A DNA stretch of 64,000 nucleotides from Loxodes magnus. Taxonomy: Eukaryota > Ciliophora > Karyorelictea > Loxodida > Loxodidae. The notes under the pieces were generated by a model. That model saw only the letters and a list, made by a program, of their open reading frames with translations. It made no database searches and had not been told where the DNA came from. A program made the position numbers and the translations under genes. Below, piece by piece: positions 36,131 through 48,711 of this stretch. Where the stretch lies: positions 62,001 to 126,000 of the forward strand of contig CAMPDV010000504.1 of NCBI GenBank assembly GCA_946699065.1, given 5' to 3'. Position 1 is the first letter of the stretch. Each line of letters opens with the position of its first letter.

Positions 36131-39100
36131 AATCCTAATAATTCACATAATCACTATTTATCTGATCTTTAAAGCACAAATTTATTTAAACTGACTTTAT
36201 TATGTTCTTAGAAGTGTTTCTATGAATTAAGATTGATTTAAGAATTTTTCTTTAGTATATATTAACTATATTAATCTATAAAATATTATGTTTAATATTT
36301 AAATATTTATAACAAAGAAAATTAGAGATTTATTAATTATAAAAATTAAATTCAGCATACTATTTAATGACAACCAAAGATGAAAAATAAGCTTAATTAT
36401 CATTAAGATTAGGGCTTTTACTCATCTTCTTATAATCTGATTTTTGGATAAACGAAATGTTTATAATCTACGATATTACTTGATATGCTTAGCTTTTTAT
36501 ACTTAAACTAATTTTTGGATTTAGGCTTTTAATTAGTATGTTTAAATCTTCTATAATTTTTAAATTGAGCAGCTGAGTGAATAAAACTAATGAGATATTT
36601 TATTTATTAATTAATATTATAAGATCTGTTTTAAATTATTAACGAACACTGATATAAGTAATATTTTAAACAAAGATAAATTATATTAGGAAATAAAAAA
36701 TGATGAAGAGTTACATCTAAAATATCTAAATTCTAAAATAAAGTTGTCTCTATAGTTTAAATATTTTAAAGAAAATTATTTATTTTATTTATACTTATCC
36801 AACTCTTGTAAATTATTATATCTTTTTTATTTTTATATTTAATTATATTTTGTACTATTAAACGCTGAAATTAAATAAAAATTATATAAGTTCAAAATAA
36901 TTTAAATTAAAATGCTATATTTGACTTAACCTGAAAAGATTTAATTTTACTATTTTTCTCATTTTTCAATTATTTTTTAATGTCTAATAATCCTTTTCAA
37001 ATTTAAATATTTTCTTAAACCAAAAGCTTTTCATTTAATTTAGTTATATTTTTAGTATATTTAATTTTTCTTTTCTTTTAATTTAATATGAAAATTATAG
37101 ATTATATACACTTTATTTTATTATGAAATTATTTTAATTTTGCTATTCTTTTAGATAGCCTAACTTAATTTTAGAACTTCACTATTTAGCAATTTAATTA
37201 AATTAAATTTATCTTATTTTTAATTATTTTATTTATTTTTATCTTCAACTTCTCCTTTAGATAAACTATTCTCATACTTATTAGTGATTTGATTTTTCAA
37301 TCTCCTATTTTTTCCAATTTTAATTTAATAATTTTAATTATTTATATTGGATATGGTGCTTTAACACACTTTAATTGAACTTAGATTTTAAAATATTTTT
37401 GTTGATCTTTTTTAATTATTTCTATTTCAACTTAAACTTAAACTTAAACTTAAATTATTTACTTATATTTTAATATTTTCTTTATTTCTCTTACTACATT
37501 GTTTTCTTAATTTATTTTCTGTAACTTAATTCAAAATCTTAAAATTTGTTTAAATTAGATTTATTTTCTTAATTTCTGTCTTAGTAATTTCTCAAAAGTA
37601 TAATTATAATGCTTGTAATGATGCATCTTGCTAATATTTTACTTTTCCCTCTTTTATACTTTTGCTTTGCATTAAAAAACTATAAATTTTTCAATTTTAC
37701 ATACTAAATTTAAATTAAACTTTCAAACTTTTCAAATTAAGTAAAATCTTTAATAAAATTTGTTCAAAGCAAAGACAGAATGAAGCAATGGTTTAATAAG
37801 TAAAGCTAAAAGCTTAAAACAGATTTAATGAAAATGAATACTAACTTAAAATTATTAGAAGAAGGAACTATAATAAAATTTTACTTAGAAAGCTAAAACA
37901 AAATTCATAAAAGATTTAGGAGTTTTATACTGCAAAATTGCTGAAAGGTTAACACTTGTTAAGAAGAGAACTTTTAAATATTTATTCAACTATTAAAAAA
38001 AAAAGATGCAGCAATAATTTCAAAAGATATAGCATAGTCTTTTAAAAATGGAGAATTAATAGTAGAAAAAATTATCTTGTGCTGCTTATAAATTAGATAA
38101 TATGAAAATAAAGGATTTCTAAATTTAGCGAAGATAATTATGTATAAATTAAGCTAAAAATCCAAAATTTTTAAAGATTATTTTCTTTTGATAGATTTGA
38201 GAACAAATTATAAATTTTTAAATTTATTATTTTATTTATTAAGATTTATTTTATCTTATAATATAAAAATAACTTTTTTCTAGCTAGAAATACTTGGCTA
38301 AGGAATCTAAAATATGTAAAGTAATCATAAAGATAATTTAATATATTCTAATAATAAGTAAATTAGTAGGTATTTTTCCAAAAATATCATTTTTATTTAG
38401 ACTCTCAATCTATAAATTTAGATTTATCTTTCGTTCTTAGCAAAATTAATGTATTTCATTTTCTTATTTCCTTATATTAACTGCTTTATTAAAAAATTTA
38501 GAAATCCCTGTTAAATTACACAGATATTAAGATAAATTTATAAAATTTTGGTTTTACGTCTTTTCAGAAAATATTATGGATTTCTAAATTTTTTGAAAGC
38601 TAATGACATCCATTAATTTATGTAAAAGAATATAAATTTAAATAATAAAAACTGGAAATTAAATAGGACTGAAATATCCAACCAAATAAAAGCACAAAAT
38701 TAGTTTATCTAAGTATGAATTAATTTGAATTAATAAAAGTAGAAATTACTTAAAAAAATCAAAAAATTTTAAATTAAATTACAGAGAAACGCGAAATATT
38801 TTAAATCAATAAAAACTTTTTTAAATATTGATATCAGAGACTATATTTTAAATATAAAAAGTTTTATTTATAAAATTGATGTTATATATTAAAAAAAAAT
38901 TAAAAATAACATGAATAAATTGAATAAATAAATATAAATTTACTGTTTTATAGCTTTCAAATTAAAAAATATTGCTTAAATAAAATAATTTAAAATATAA
39001 AAGTTATCTGCTTTAAATTTTATAGGAATATTCAGAAAAAGCATTTCCTAAGCAAAAGATTTATTTCAATTATATTCTTTAAATTTAGTTAAGGAGTTTT

Positions 39101-40190
39101 AATCTCCTGCTGATTTTTTGCTAAATTTTTAGTTTACAGCAATTAAATAATTTATAAGTAAAATTTTCTTAAGCTACTAAATATTTAAGGATATAAAAAT
39201 TAAATTGAATAATGATCTAAGTAAATTAAATTTTAGTAATAATATTAAATTAGCTTATTAAGTAATTTTAATTAATTTTTACTTTATTAATTATTTTATT
39301 TAGTGAATGTTCTTTTAAAAGTGGAAATAATTTAAATAAGTTTCTTATTCTTAAACAAATGTATGTTTATTTAAATGGTATTCAATTATCAATAATTCTA
39401 AGATGATAGAGTTAGTTTTGATTTTAATTAATGGATGAGAAAAAAGATAAAAAGAGGAGTTAATATATATTTATATTAACCGACATTAGATTTATAATTG
39501 ATGAAAAAATAATAAATGAATAATAATTTAATAATATATTATAAGTAAATATATTAATCTTTACATAACATTTTATGAAAGACTACTGTTTATTGTAAAA
39601 TATCATAATTATTAAATTTAAATAAAATAATTAATTTAAAAACTAAATAAAAATTAAATATTTTTAGTGTTTCTATGCTTAGAGTTTTAAATAGATTTTA
39701 ATTTTTAAAAACTAAATATTATAAGAACTAAAATGTAAAAATGCTTAGTAAATAAAATAATTATTAATTATTTTCTAGCATTTTAATAGTAGCTAATTTT
39801 AGAATGCTGTTCCTTATTAAAATAATTAATTTTTAAATATATTTAATATTTTATTGCTTATTATATTTATTTTCTTATTATAAATTAAAATAAGGAAACT
39901 TAAATTTTATTTAAATAAATTTTAAATTTACTAAATATACATAGAATGTAACATTTATTAATATATTTACCACTTTCATTTATCTATCAAAAATATATAA
40001 ACTATTTTTGTATTATAAAATATTTTTTGTAGTTTCATTAATTAAATAAATATAGTTTTAAATGCATAGGCCTTTTAATTATAATAACAATACTAAAGTT
40101 AAAATTCATAAATAAATTAATAATTTTTATTTATTTATTATTATTATTAATATTAAATAAAAAAGGTTAAAAGTTCTATAAAGCTTAACT
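36131..40190. other. Long AT-rich intergenic stretch
   Basis: I see no gene, RNA or mobile element. A short tandem run of CTTAAA lies at about 37430-37456. Confidence 0.4.
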
Positions 40191-40221
40191 TTTTAAAAAT
40201 ATTTTTTTATAACATAACATA

Positions 40222-40960
40222 ATTTATTAAAGTGATTTATCTTTGTTTGGTTTCCCTTATATTAGTTTATGAAGTAGAGTTTTTTCTCAATAATAATTTT
40301 CTTCTTCGGAATAGACTTGTATTATGTCTTGATTTCCCTTTACTTCTGCTGAGAATTGTCTTCATAAGCTTTCCTATGTCAAATCCTTATTATCTTTTGT
40401 TCCATTTTCTTGATTAATATTTGAGATATTGCTCGTATGATTTATTGTTCTTCTTTCTATACAATTTGGCTTATTTTGTTCAATATATTCTATATAGTTT
40501 GTTTTAAGTTTTACATTCTTCTTTTTTTTAATTAAAATTTCCAAAATTTTCTTACCTTGTGAGCTCGCTTTTTGTATCTTATTATCGGTCTTATTATATA
40601 TAAATTAAAGCTTAATTTATTTCTTCTCTCTCTGTCTTTACATCCATAGAATCATAATTCATCTTATTTTCAATTATTAGTTCTTTTCAGAATTTATTCT
40701 TTGTAATCTTTATTCAGTATGCTAGATTATTAAGTATGATTGGCTATCAGAAGGTCTACTTGCAATATCTTATTTTTTACCATTGTTTTATTTTTTCAGT
40801 TAATCAATTTCTAAATTAGAACACAGATTTTATTTGAAAATTCTTAAACTACTGATATAATTTAAGATTTTCGTTTTTTTGAAGATTGATTTATATTTCT
40901 TATTGTATTTTATTGGTATAGTTTAGAAGATGTTATTTTTTAGGTTCCATTTTATATTTA
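40222..40960 (-). mobile_element. ORF1-only retroelement, copy 7
   Basis: Closely related to copy 4 over its whole length. The minus-strand start is ATGGAACC near 40957. The acidic tail GNQDIIQVYSEEENYYWEKT is conserved, with TGA for W, and the end is AAAGATAAATCACTTTAAT near 40226. The knuckle region is degraded and single-base length changes relative to copy 4 break the coil frame. No clear target duplication. It lies downstream of copy 8 in the same orientation. Confidence 0.7.
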
Positions 40961-41037
40961 TTTAATTATAATATTTTGTTTAAAATAATATTATATATTA
41001 CCTAATAATAATAATATATAAATTTAAATTTTCAATT

Positions 41038-41843
41038 ATGAGGTATTTCAACCTCTTTCGGAAGACAACAGTTTTTGCTTCCTGCTGTTAAATAAAATTG
41101 TTTATTATTTCCAATTTTATCGAGATTAGAAATTGAGTTTTTCCAAATTTTCCTTTTTATTCAGATCTGTTCTTGTCTTATTTCATCTTTCTTGATTGTT
41201 TAAATTTCTCCATTTTTACTGAAATACATTCGATTTATTCTTGTTTCTTCTTTTTCCTTTCTTTGTTTTTCTTGAATCCAATATTTAAATTTTTTCTGCT
41301 AGCATTTTTAACATTTCTGATATAAATGCAATAAGTTTCCACAACAGAAACATTTTTTCTAATTTTTATCTACCTCTATTTTCTTTAAAACTTTCTGAAA
41401 GTTTCTTCTTCATTCCTTATTCGGTTACTTTTTTGCTCTCTTATCTCCATTTTAAGTTTTAATTTTTGTTAGTTTTCTTATATTTTCTCTTTTCTTTCCC
41501 ATTTCTGTCTGCTTCTATTGCTAGTTTTAAGATTGGTCGTTTTGATTTTATGAAATGCTTCAGAAAGCATCCAATCTCTTTCCTGGGACATGAATCTTGA
41601 ATCAAGCTCTTCTTGCTTGTATAAAATCCCTTCTAATTTTTTGTTGTCCTTCTTTAGCTTTTTCACCTCTTTTGGAGATTTAGCATCACTTTAACTAACT
41701 TTTTGTTGCTAAACATTTTTTCAGTAGTGAATTCCGCGACTTTTTGGTGCATTATGTTCTCAGCTTATTTTTTGGCCTCTCCTCTGATGTTAGAGTCTCG
41801 GTTTGGTGATGACTTTCCTGTTTATCTTTTTCTGGTTCATGGT
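41038..41843 (-). mobile_element. ORF1-only retroelement, copy 8 (intact CCHC)
   Basis: The minus-strand ORF starts near ATG 41840 (MNQKKINRKV). The coil LVKVMLNLQK continues, after a frame change, as VKKLKKDNKKLEGILYKQEE and SRFMSQERDW. Further on come LKLAIEADRNGKEK and a knuckle KKCFCCGNLLHLYQKC (C-X2-C-X4-H-X4-C) at about 41352-41311. The 3' end is the stem GAGGT/ACCTC with loop TGAAAT (41055-41040), identical in design to the 61.5-kb copy. An additional upstream stem ACAG/CTGT is present near 41090. Confidence 0.75.
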
Positions 41844-41894
41844 AAGTTATTTTTAAGTTTATTAAGAAAATTATTTTTTTAAGATAACATAGAT

Positions 41895-41975
41895 GTAAAA
41901 ATTGACGCTTCGTTACTTCCACTCCTATTCTTAGGAGGTGGCATAGAAGCCCTTTCTGAAGCCATCCATCATTTT
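41895..41975. other. Strong stem-loop cluster
   Basis: CCACTCCTA/TAGGAGGTGG (41919-41941, one bulge) with short flanking repeats of GAAGCC form a GC-rich patch in AT-rich DNA. It may be the 3' end of another short retroelement, but no body was recognised. Confidence 0.35.
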
Positions 41976-42099
41976 ATTTTTCTTTATTATTATCTAATTT
42001 TTTTAATTTAGTTAGTACTGATACTTAATATAATTAATAGTTTTCTTATCTTACCATATATAGAGAAACTATGACAAATATAAAAGAATTTAATTAGCA

Positions 42100-42600
42100 T
42101 ATTATTCTAAGTGTGAAAGAAAATTTTTTATAGGAATGTTTTTAAAGGAATACTCGGATGCCTACAGCTTGAAGATACATGTAATCAATTTAAAATAATC
42201 AAAGTGTATTTCCTGAAATAACTTATACTAAGTTTAACAGACATAGAATATAAGACATTATTTCTATTTTCAAACTGAGGACATTCACCTATAATTTCTA
42301 ATACGAACTTAGTTTGCGTCACATAAGAACATAAAATGGAATTGATTGTGCATGTGGTTTAGCTCCTGATGAACTCGGTCGTATATTTGAATGTACTTTA
42401 TATAAAAATGTCTTTTAGGAATTATCTAATCAAAAAATATTTAATGACAAAGATTATAAAAAACTAATTCTGTACGACTAAAATTATATTAATTTAAACT
42501 TTGTATAAAGTAAAACCCCTAAGATTGACAAATATATTAAAAATGCTCATCAAAAATTGCTTAAAAATGAATAGAAATTTTAAAAATTTAGCAGTTGAAA
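42100..42600 (+). mobile_element. LINE C-terminal fragment
   Basis: The plus strand decodes as TEDIHLQFLIRTQFASHKN followed, after a frame change, by DCACGLAPDELGRIFECTLY. This matches the GHxP..L.R......C.CG......H.F.EC.LY end of jockey/I-type LINE proteins, with the histidine replaced. A lysine-rich stretch follows to about 42750. Only the end of an element remains. Confidence 0.5.
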
Positions 42601-42759
42601 TAAAAGAAAAATTATGGGAAAAAAAATATAATTAATAAAGAAACCTAAATAATGGTTGTGAAAACAAATAAGAATAAAATTGAAAATAAGAAGAGAGAGG
42701 AAAATGCGATTACACAATTTAGAATCATTATAGAAGAAGCAAAAGAACAGGAGTAGGAA

Positions 42760-45170
42760 GAATTAACTAGAGGTAGATAATAAACTTACATAAACTCTTA
42801 TACTTAACATAATTCGCATGAAATATAACTATAAGTAGTGCAATTATTACCCAATACTCAAAGTATTGAAACTTTTTTATCTTATTATTATTATTATGCT
42901 TATAAAAAAGACTAGCCAATTGATTGATAATAGAATATCATGTAATTTTTTGCTGCTATAGTTACAAATATCTTAATTATTTGTCTTCAACTTTAAATTA
43001 AAAAAAAACTTTATTTTAATAATTTTCTTTTGGGAAAAAGTAGTGCAGCAAGGTGTATTTTATTAATTAGAGCAACATTAAATATTACGTGTATTATAGT
43101 TTAAGAAAAATAACAAAGTTGAGATTAATAGGTAGTAAAAGATCTATTTAATGTAGATAAATATACTATTAATATTAACTACTCTTTGCTTTAGAAAAAA
43201 AAGATTTAAACAAAAAGGATACAGTAGAGAAAAGAATATGCCTTATTAAAAAGTTTATTATGCCATTTGATATTATAAGCTAAACTTGATTAAATAATTA
43301 ATTTTAAGGAAATGTATATCAAATAAAAAGAAAATTTTATTTTATTTTGCTTATATTAGCTCTTAAATTTTTAATTTTTTACTTGTACTTTTCATTAAAT
43401 ATTATAACTAAAATTAAATTTTAAAAGCATCTTAATTCTTACTTTTACCAAAAATAAATCTAGAATATTATTTCTGAAAATTTCTTGCTAAAGATAAGCT
43501 TAATCTCTACTTTTTTATTCTAATATTATTTGAAATATGACTAAATACATTATGCTAAAATTAATTTTTATCTTTACTTTTACTTTTTTGGTTTTCTAAG
43601 TGTGTTTGAAATAATCTTACCTTAAATTATATTCATTTTTCTTTCATTTGTTAAATTATAAAATTATGAGATATTTTATTTCTTTCTCTATTAGCTTTTA
43701 TTTTATTTATTTATTTCTTTTCTTTTTTTATATTTTAATTCAGTTATGTAACAAACCTCCATCTAGTATGAGATAGCTTTTCAATCAATCACCTTTTAGA
43801 TATTTTCTGGTAGATAATTTAACTAAATTGGAATTAATTTAAAAGCATAAATATATGCATTATATACTTTCTAACTTTAAAGCACTTAAATGTTTCTAGA
43901 CTTTAATCCTATCCTAAATATGAATAGCATATTTATCAAATGAATAAGCTAATTTTAATAACATCCTTGCTTTATTAGAGACAGTCTTTTGATTTCTCTG
44001 CTTTGTTGAACTAAATTAAATGCATGTAATTTGAGAATGGAATGATACTGAAAATGAATAATAAAAAAAATAGATAGTTATATACTTCCAAGAAAGCTAA
44101 GAACTTGATTCTGGTTTTAATTATATTTGAAAAATAGTGTTATGAAGATATTAAAGGATAATATATAAAAAAATCCCATACATAGATAGATTAAGTCCTA
44201 TGCTACTATTATTTATCTTAAAATTACTGTTTTGATGGATTAGAACAAGAAGCTTTCAATACTTTATTGAGTAATTTTACTAGAACTAATGATATCAAGA
44301 AGGAAAAACAAATTTCGTTATGAAAAAGGAAAGTGAAAAAATACTTCTGCCTTAATATTCTAAATTTTATGATAAAACTCCAAAATTAATAAGAAAAATC
44401 TTTATTATAAAAGCTAATAAGTACAAAGCTAGCGAAGATAGTAAATTAAGGATTATAATTCTAAGCTTTATTTATACATAATAAAATATTATAACTCCAT
44501 AATATTGGCAAGAGTCTAAATGTTTATTGAGTAGCTGATGAGTAGAAGAGGATTGTTTTATTTATGTGAAATAAAGTAGCTGAAGCCTAGAATTTGTTCT
44601 GCTCTAAAATCATCAACATTTTATCAAATTTATTAATTATCGGTGCTAATTTTAGATCTTAAACATCTTAACATCACTTTATTTCTAGATTATCAATTAT
44701 GCCTATAATGAGTAATATTTAAAGGTATTACAAACTTGAATTATAATCTCAAAGAAAGGAGTATATAAGGTTTTGGTAAAATCTATAGACATTAAAATTC
44801 TTTTTGGTATTAATAACTAAGATATAACTAAATTGGCTTTCTTATTTTCCAAATTACTGCTTATAAAAAAACTCATATCTCTATCTTAAAGTTTAAAACA
44901 GAATTCCAAAAAATAATTAAATGGATATTAAACTACTTAAAGTTGAAAAATACAAAAAATAAAATTAAGCTATTTTATTAATTTAGTGACTATATAATTA
45001 GCAAGATAAGCAAAGAAGAAATATTAGTTAATAGAATATTGGTATTACTACTTAAAATATGAATTTAAGACATATATTTTTATATTTCAAGAAATAAAGT
45101 ATTATTATTAATAATAATACATGTTTGACTCAAATATCCTTTCGTGAAATACTAAGTTCAAAATTTTAAA
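42760..45170. other. AT-rich stretch with a weak protein-like relic
   Basis: Mostly featureless. One plus frame near 44230-44330 reads YCFDGLEQEAFNTLLSNFTR and is protein-like but unrecognised. Confidence 0.25.
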
Positions 45171-45179
45171 TGTTTTTGC

Positions 45180-46080
45180 ATCTTTCACTTGCTACTTGGC
45201 TTATTCCATCAGATAATTCTTTCCTTTTTGTCATTTTTTTTGCTAAGTGAGTATCTTTTCGTTTATTAAATTTTTTTCCTGATTTTTTAAGTTTTGTTGG
45301 ATTTGTTCTGATAGCTTTTATCTCCATCATTTCTACAATTTTACTTTTGATTCGATGTGGTTTAATTTCTTATTATTATTTTCATAATAAATCTTTCAGT
45401 TAAAAATACTCATATATTTTGTTTCTAATATTCCATAATTTCATTAAATATTAGTGAAAATTCTATCTTTTTGTGTTAGTCTATGTTCATCATTTGATCT
45501 TATTTTCCAAACTCATGTATTCCAAATATATAGAATATATCTTCTACTCCTAAATAAGGTTTGAACCATTTTATCTAATTTTTCCTAGTTTATCTCTTCC
45601 AGATAGAATTAAAACATTTGATCTACTAATACGACACTTAATCTAATTTTCTAACTGAAAATAAGAAAACGTTGAGTTATTTGGTTTTTATCCTTCTTAA
45701 GTACCTTTTTATTCCTGGTTCTAAGTTAATTACTGAACTTTTTACCCTTCAATTTATAGTAGGAAGGCTACTTTCATTAATTCTTTTAATTAATTGATTT
45801 TAACTTAATTTCTTTGCACATAAGTAGTCTTACTATAATTTTAGACATTAATTTACTCTTTATAAAGACTATAAAAGCTCAATTATTCTTTTATTTTGCA
45901 ACTTTAAAGAAGTTCTTCAAGTTGGATCTTAGTTTCAATAGAATCGCTAAATTTAATATTTTACCTTAAGGTTTAGCCAACCTTTTCCCTTTTTATCTGA
46001 CTCGAAAATTAAACTGCGATTCAGAAGCAAAAAGATAGAAAAATCTAAGATTATATCAGAGGTTTACCTATTAATTGATT
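45180..46080 (-). other. Protein-like relic, unrecognised
   Basis: Minus-strand frames give WFKPYLGVEDIFYIFGIHEF and VEMMEIKAIRTNPTKLKKSG, then KRKELSDGISQVASERCKN. It resembles the C-terminal part of a LINE protein in layout, but no cysteine motif or catalytic motif was found. Confidence 0.25.
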
Positions 46081-46652
46081 AGTTTCTTTTATATTTTTGA
46101 GGTTCTTTGCTGTCTTTTTAACAAAACTTATGCTTTCCTTGATATCAAACAAACTTTCTTACTCTTTCCGCTTTATTATTTTTTGTTTGTTGGGTATTAA
46201 ACAGATTTATGAATCTTTTTTATTATCCAGATTTTTAATTAAGCAAATCTCATTTCTAAATAGTCTCTCTATCAGTTGTCTGTAAGATACGTATAGTCTA
46301 CTAAATTATTATCTAAAAATGAAATCTATTCTTATTATTAATTATTTCTCAAAATCATAAGCATCTAAGTAACTAATATCATCATTAGCTATAACTAGTT
46401 ATAACCATATTTTTATTCTTTTACTATTCAGCGAAATAAACGTTCGCTTATTTTTTTTATCAGCTTATATGAGAGAACACACTTAAATATTTAAGTTTAT
46501 CTGTCTTTTTATACTCATAGTAATTATAGTTCTTTTATTTTAAATTATCCTTAACAGAATAAGAACAATTATAGAGATAAAAATGATGTTTCCTTTATAT
46601 TCTTCCTACTTAATTAAAAAATTGGGGAAGAGCATCCTTTTATATTTTTATT

Positions 46653-46860
46653 ATGTCTACTTCTACAGTTTTAGTGGAAGCTTCGACTAAAGTAAGTAAT
46701 AATTAAATACTCAATCTTTTACTTACAGCTTAGTTATTATAATATCCTTCCCTCATACTTAACAGTTATCGTTTAACTTCTCTATATGCATTTAAGCTTT
46801 ATTACACGAACAAAAGCTCCCAAAATTTTAATTCTCTAATTCGACAAAAAAGTTAAAAAA
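46653..46860 (+). CDS. Candidate gene start with a 37-nt intron
   Basis: ATG at 46653 opens MSTSTVLVEASTK, immediately followed by a GTAAGT donor at 46692. The sequence then runs AT-rich to TTACAG ending at 46728, giving a 37-nt GT-AG intron. The next exon would read LSYYNILPSYLTV and later TRTKAPKILIL. The first exon is GC-richer than its flanks. The product and 3' end are not recognised, and the whole could be a fragment. Confidence 0.3.
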
Positions 46861-46869
46861 TACATAAAT

Positions 46870-48170
46870 AAAATAGTTTAAAAGCAAAAGGAAGTATAAA
46901 AAATAACGTCTTGTAATAAAAGTCTTAAGATAACTAAAGTTAAAAATGTATTTAGTTACTAAATGATTAATCATCCTAGGAAAAATGTTAAAAGTATAAT
47001 ATTAAATTATTTGTCAAATGATTACAAAAACCATTTACATTAATTCATAGCATTACAGGCCATAAATACTTAATCTGTTTTAAAGAGCTAAGTAAAATGA
47101 TAAAAAGAAATGTTCTAAAGTTAAAATTAAAATAGCTAGATCAATAATTTGAATATACAAAGAAAAAGCACTCACCAGTATAGTTTGAGTTTTAAACAAG
47201 TAAATAAGGAGAAAGGATTGGAGGGTAACCTCTATTTCTTTATTTTTGCATTTTCAAATAGAATATCTAAGACTAAACTATATTTTCCTCAGGATCAGAC
47301 TTAAAAACAAGTATAGCATTGTTTTATGATTAATATTCCATAAGCACTTTAAAATGAAGAGTTAAATTCCTTTTATCAATAAGGTTAACATGAAAAGCGA
47401 ATATTATAAAGGAATAAATGAAGTCTGATAGTAGCTCATATAAATTTTTATAAACAGAATGAGCTCAATGAGTGGAAAATTTACACAAATATAAAAAATC
47501 TAAAATAATTGTGTTGTAGCTCAGAAATATAAAGTATAAATAAACAAAAACAAATAGTAATAGAAATAGACAATCCAAAGAAGGATTTAAAGTATATTTC
47601 TATATTTTAATTCAGTCTAATTATGTTAAAAAAAAATTGAAATTTGAATTTTTAAGTTTACACATTTGAATCATTTATTACTATCTCCTAGAAAATTAGA
47701 GTTAAATACCTATAACTAAAGCCTTAAACAATACTTGGTAATTTTGAAAAGATTGTGTCATTTATGATCTTTTTTAATTTTTAGCTTTAATTTAAATAAA
47801 TGAATGATGCTTTTTATTATAAACAAAGATAAAAAAATCTAAGTCAAAACTATATAAATTTATAAAATCCTTTTAGTGATTAGTTCCTAAGAAAAATTTA
47901 AAGTTATAGAGATAAAATGAAGTATTATGGAAACTTTCTCTATGATATAAATTTATTTTACTACAAAGGTATTTGTTTAATCATAATGTAGAATCAATAT
48001 AACTCATATTTAGCTATTTTAGTGATTAAAATATCTTATGATCTAATAATTTGATGTTTGTCTTCTCTTAGAATAATTGTGATTCTCTATCTATTAGTTA
48101 TATATTTTATATAGAATTGAAACTCATTCAGATCGCAAAAGTATTTTTAAAGGATATCAAGAAAGTTTAA
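46870..48170. other. AT-rich stretch
   Basis: No supported feature up to the tRNA. Confidence 0.35.
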
Positions 48171-48175
48171 TAAGA

Positions 48176-48249
48176 GCCTCCGTAGCTCAATAGGTTAGAG
48201 CGTTTGGCTGTTAACCAAAAGGTCGGTGGTTCAAGTCCACCCGGTGGCG
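48176..48249 (+). tRNA. tRNA-Asn (anticodon GUU)
   Basis: A cloverleaf with D-arm GCTCAATAGGTTAGAGC, anticodon stem TTTGG/CCAAA with loop CTGTTAA (anticodon GTT), variable AGGTC, T-arm GGTGG-TTCAAGT-CCACC and discriminator G. The acceptor GCCTCCG/CGGTGGC pairs at six of seven positions; position 4-69 is T opposite T, where many eukaryotic tRNA-Asn have a G-U pair. A T6 terminator follows directly. Confidence 0.95.
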
Positions 48250-48255
48250 TTTTTT
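48250..48255 (+). terminator. Pol III terminator of tRNA-Asn
   Basis: A run of six T immediately after the tRNA. Confidence 0.85.
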
Positions 48256-48711
48256 GATGATTTTTAATTTAGCTTTTAAAATAAAAATATAAACCATTAA
48301 ATAATCATAGCACTATAGCATAAAGTTAAGAAGTATAAGATTAAAAGAAAACAAAAGCTTAAATAATATAAAAGTAAATTCAAAGCATACCAGATAGTAC
48401 ATTACTTCTAAGAACTTACCATTTTGCTTTTACTTTTACTCTGGAATTTTTTATCTTTTTATCTTAATTTATCCGTATATATGAGCATCTTGCTTATTAT
48501 TCAATTTAACGATTAGAGAATTATGTATATACTCATTTTATTTAAAAAAGCTAAAGTTTAAAAATAATCACTATTTATGTTTCTAATCTACTCGAGTAAA
48601 ACCTTTCTTGTCAAACTCTTTATCAGTTTTTTTACAAAAAGCAAATTTATTTAATTGTTTCCTTCTAGCATTTAGGATAAACTATCCGATTTTATTTTGC
48701 CTCTATAAGTT

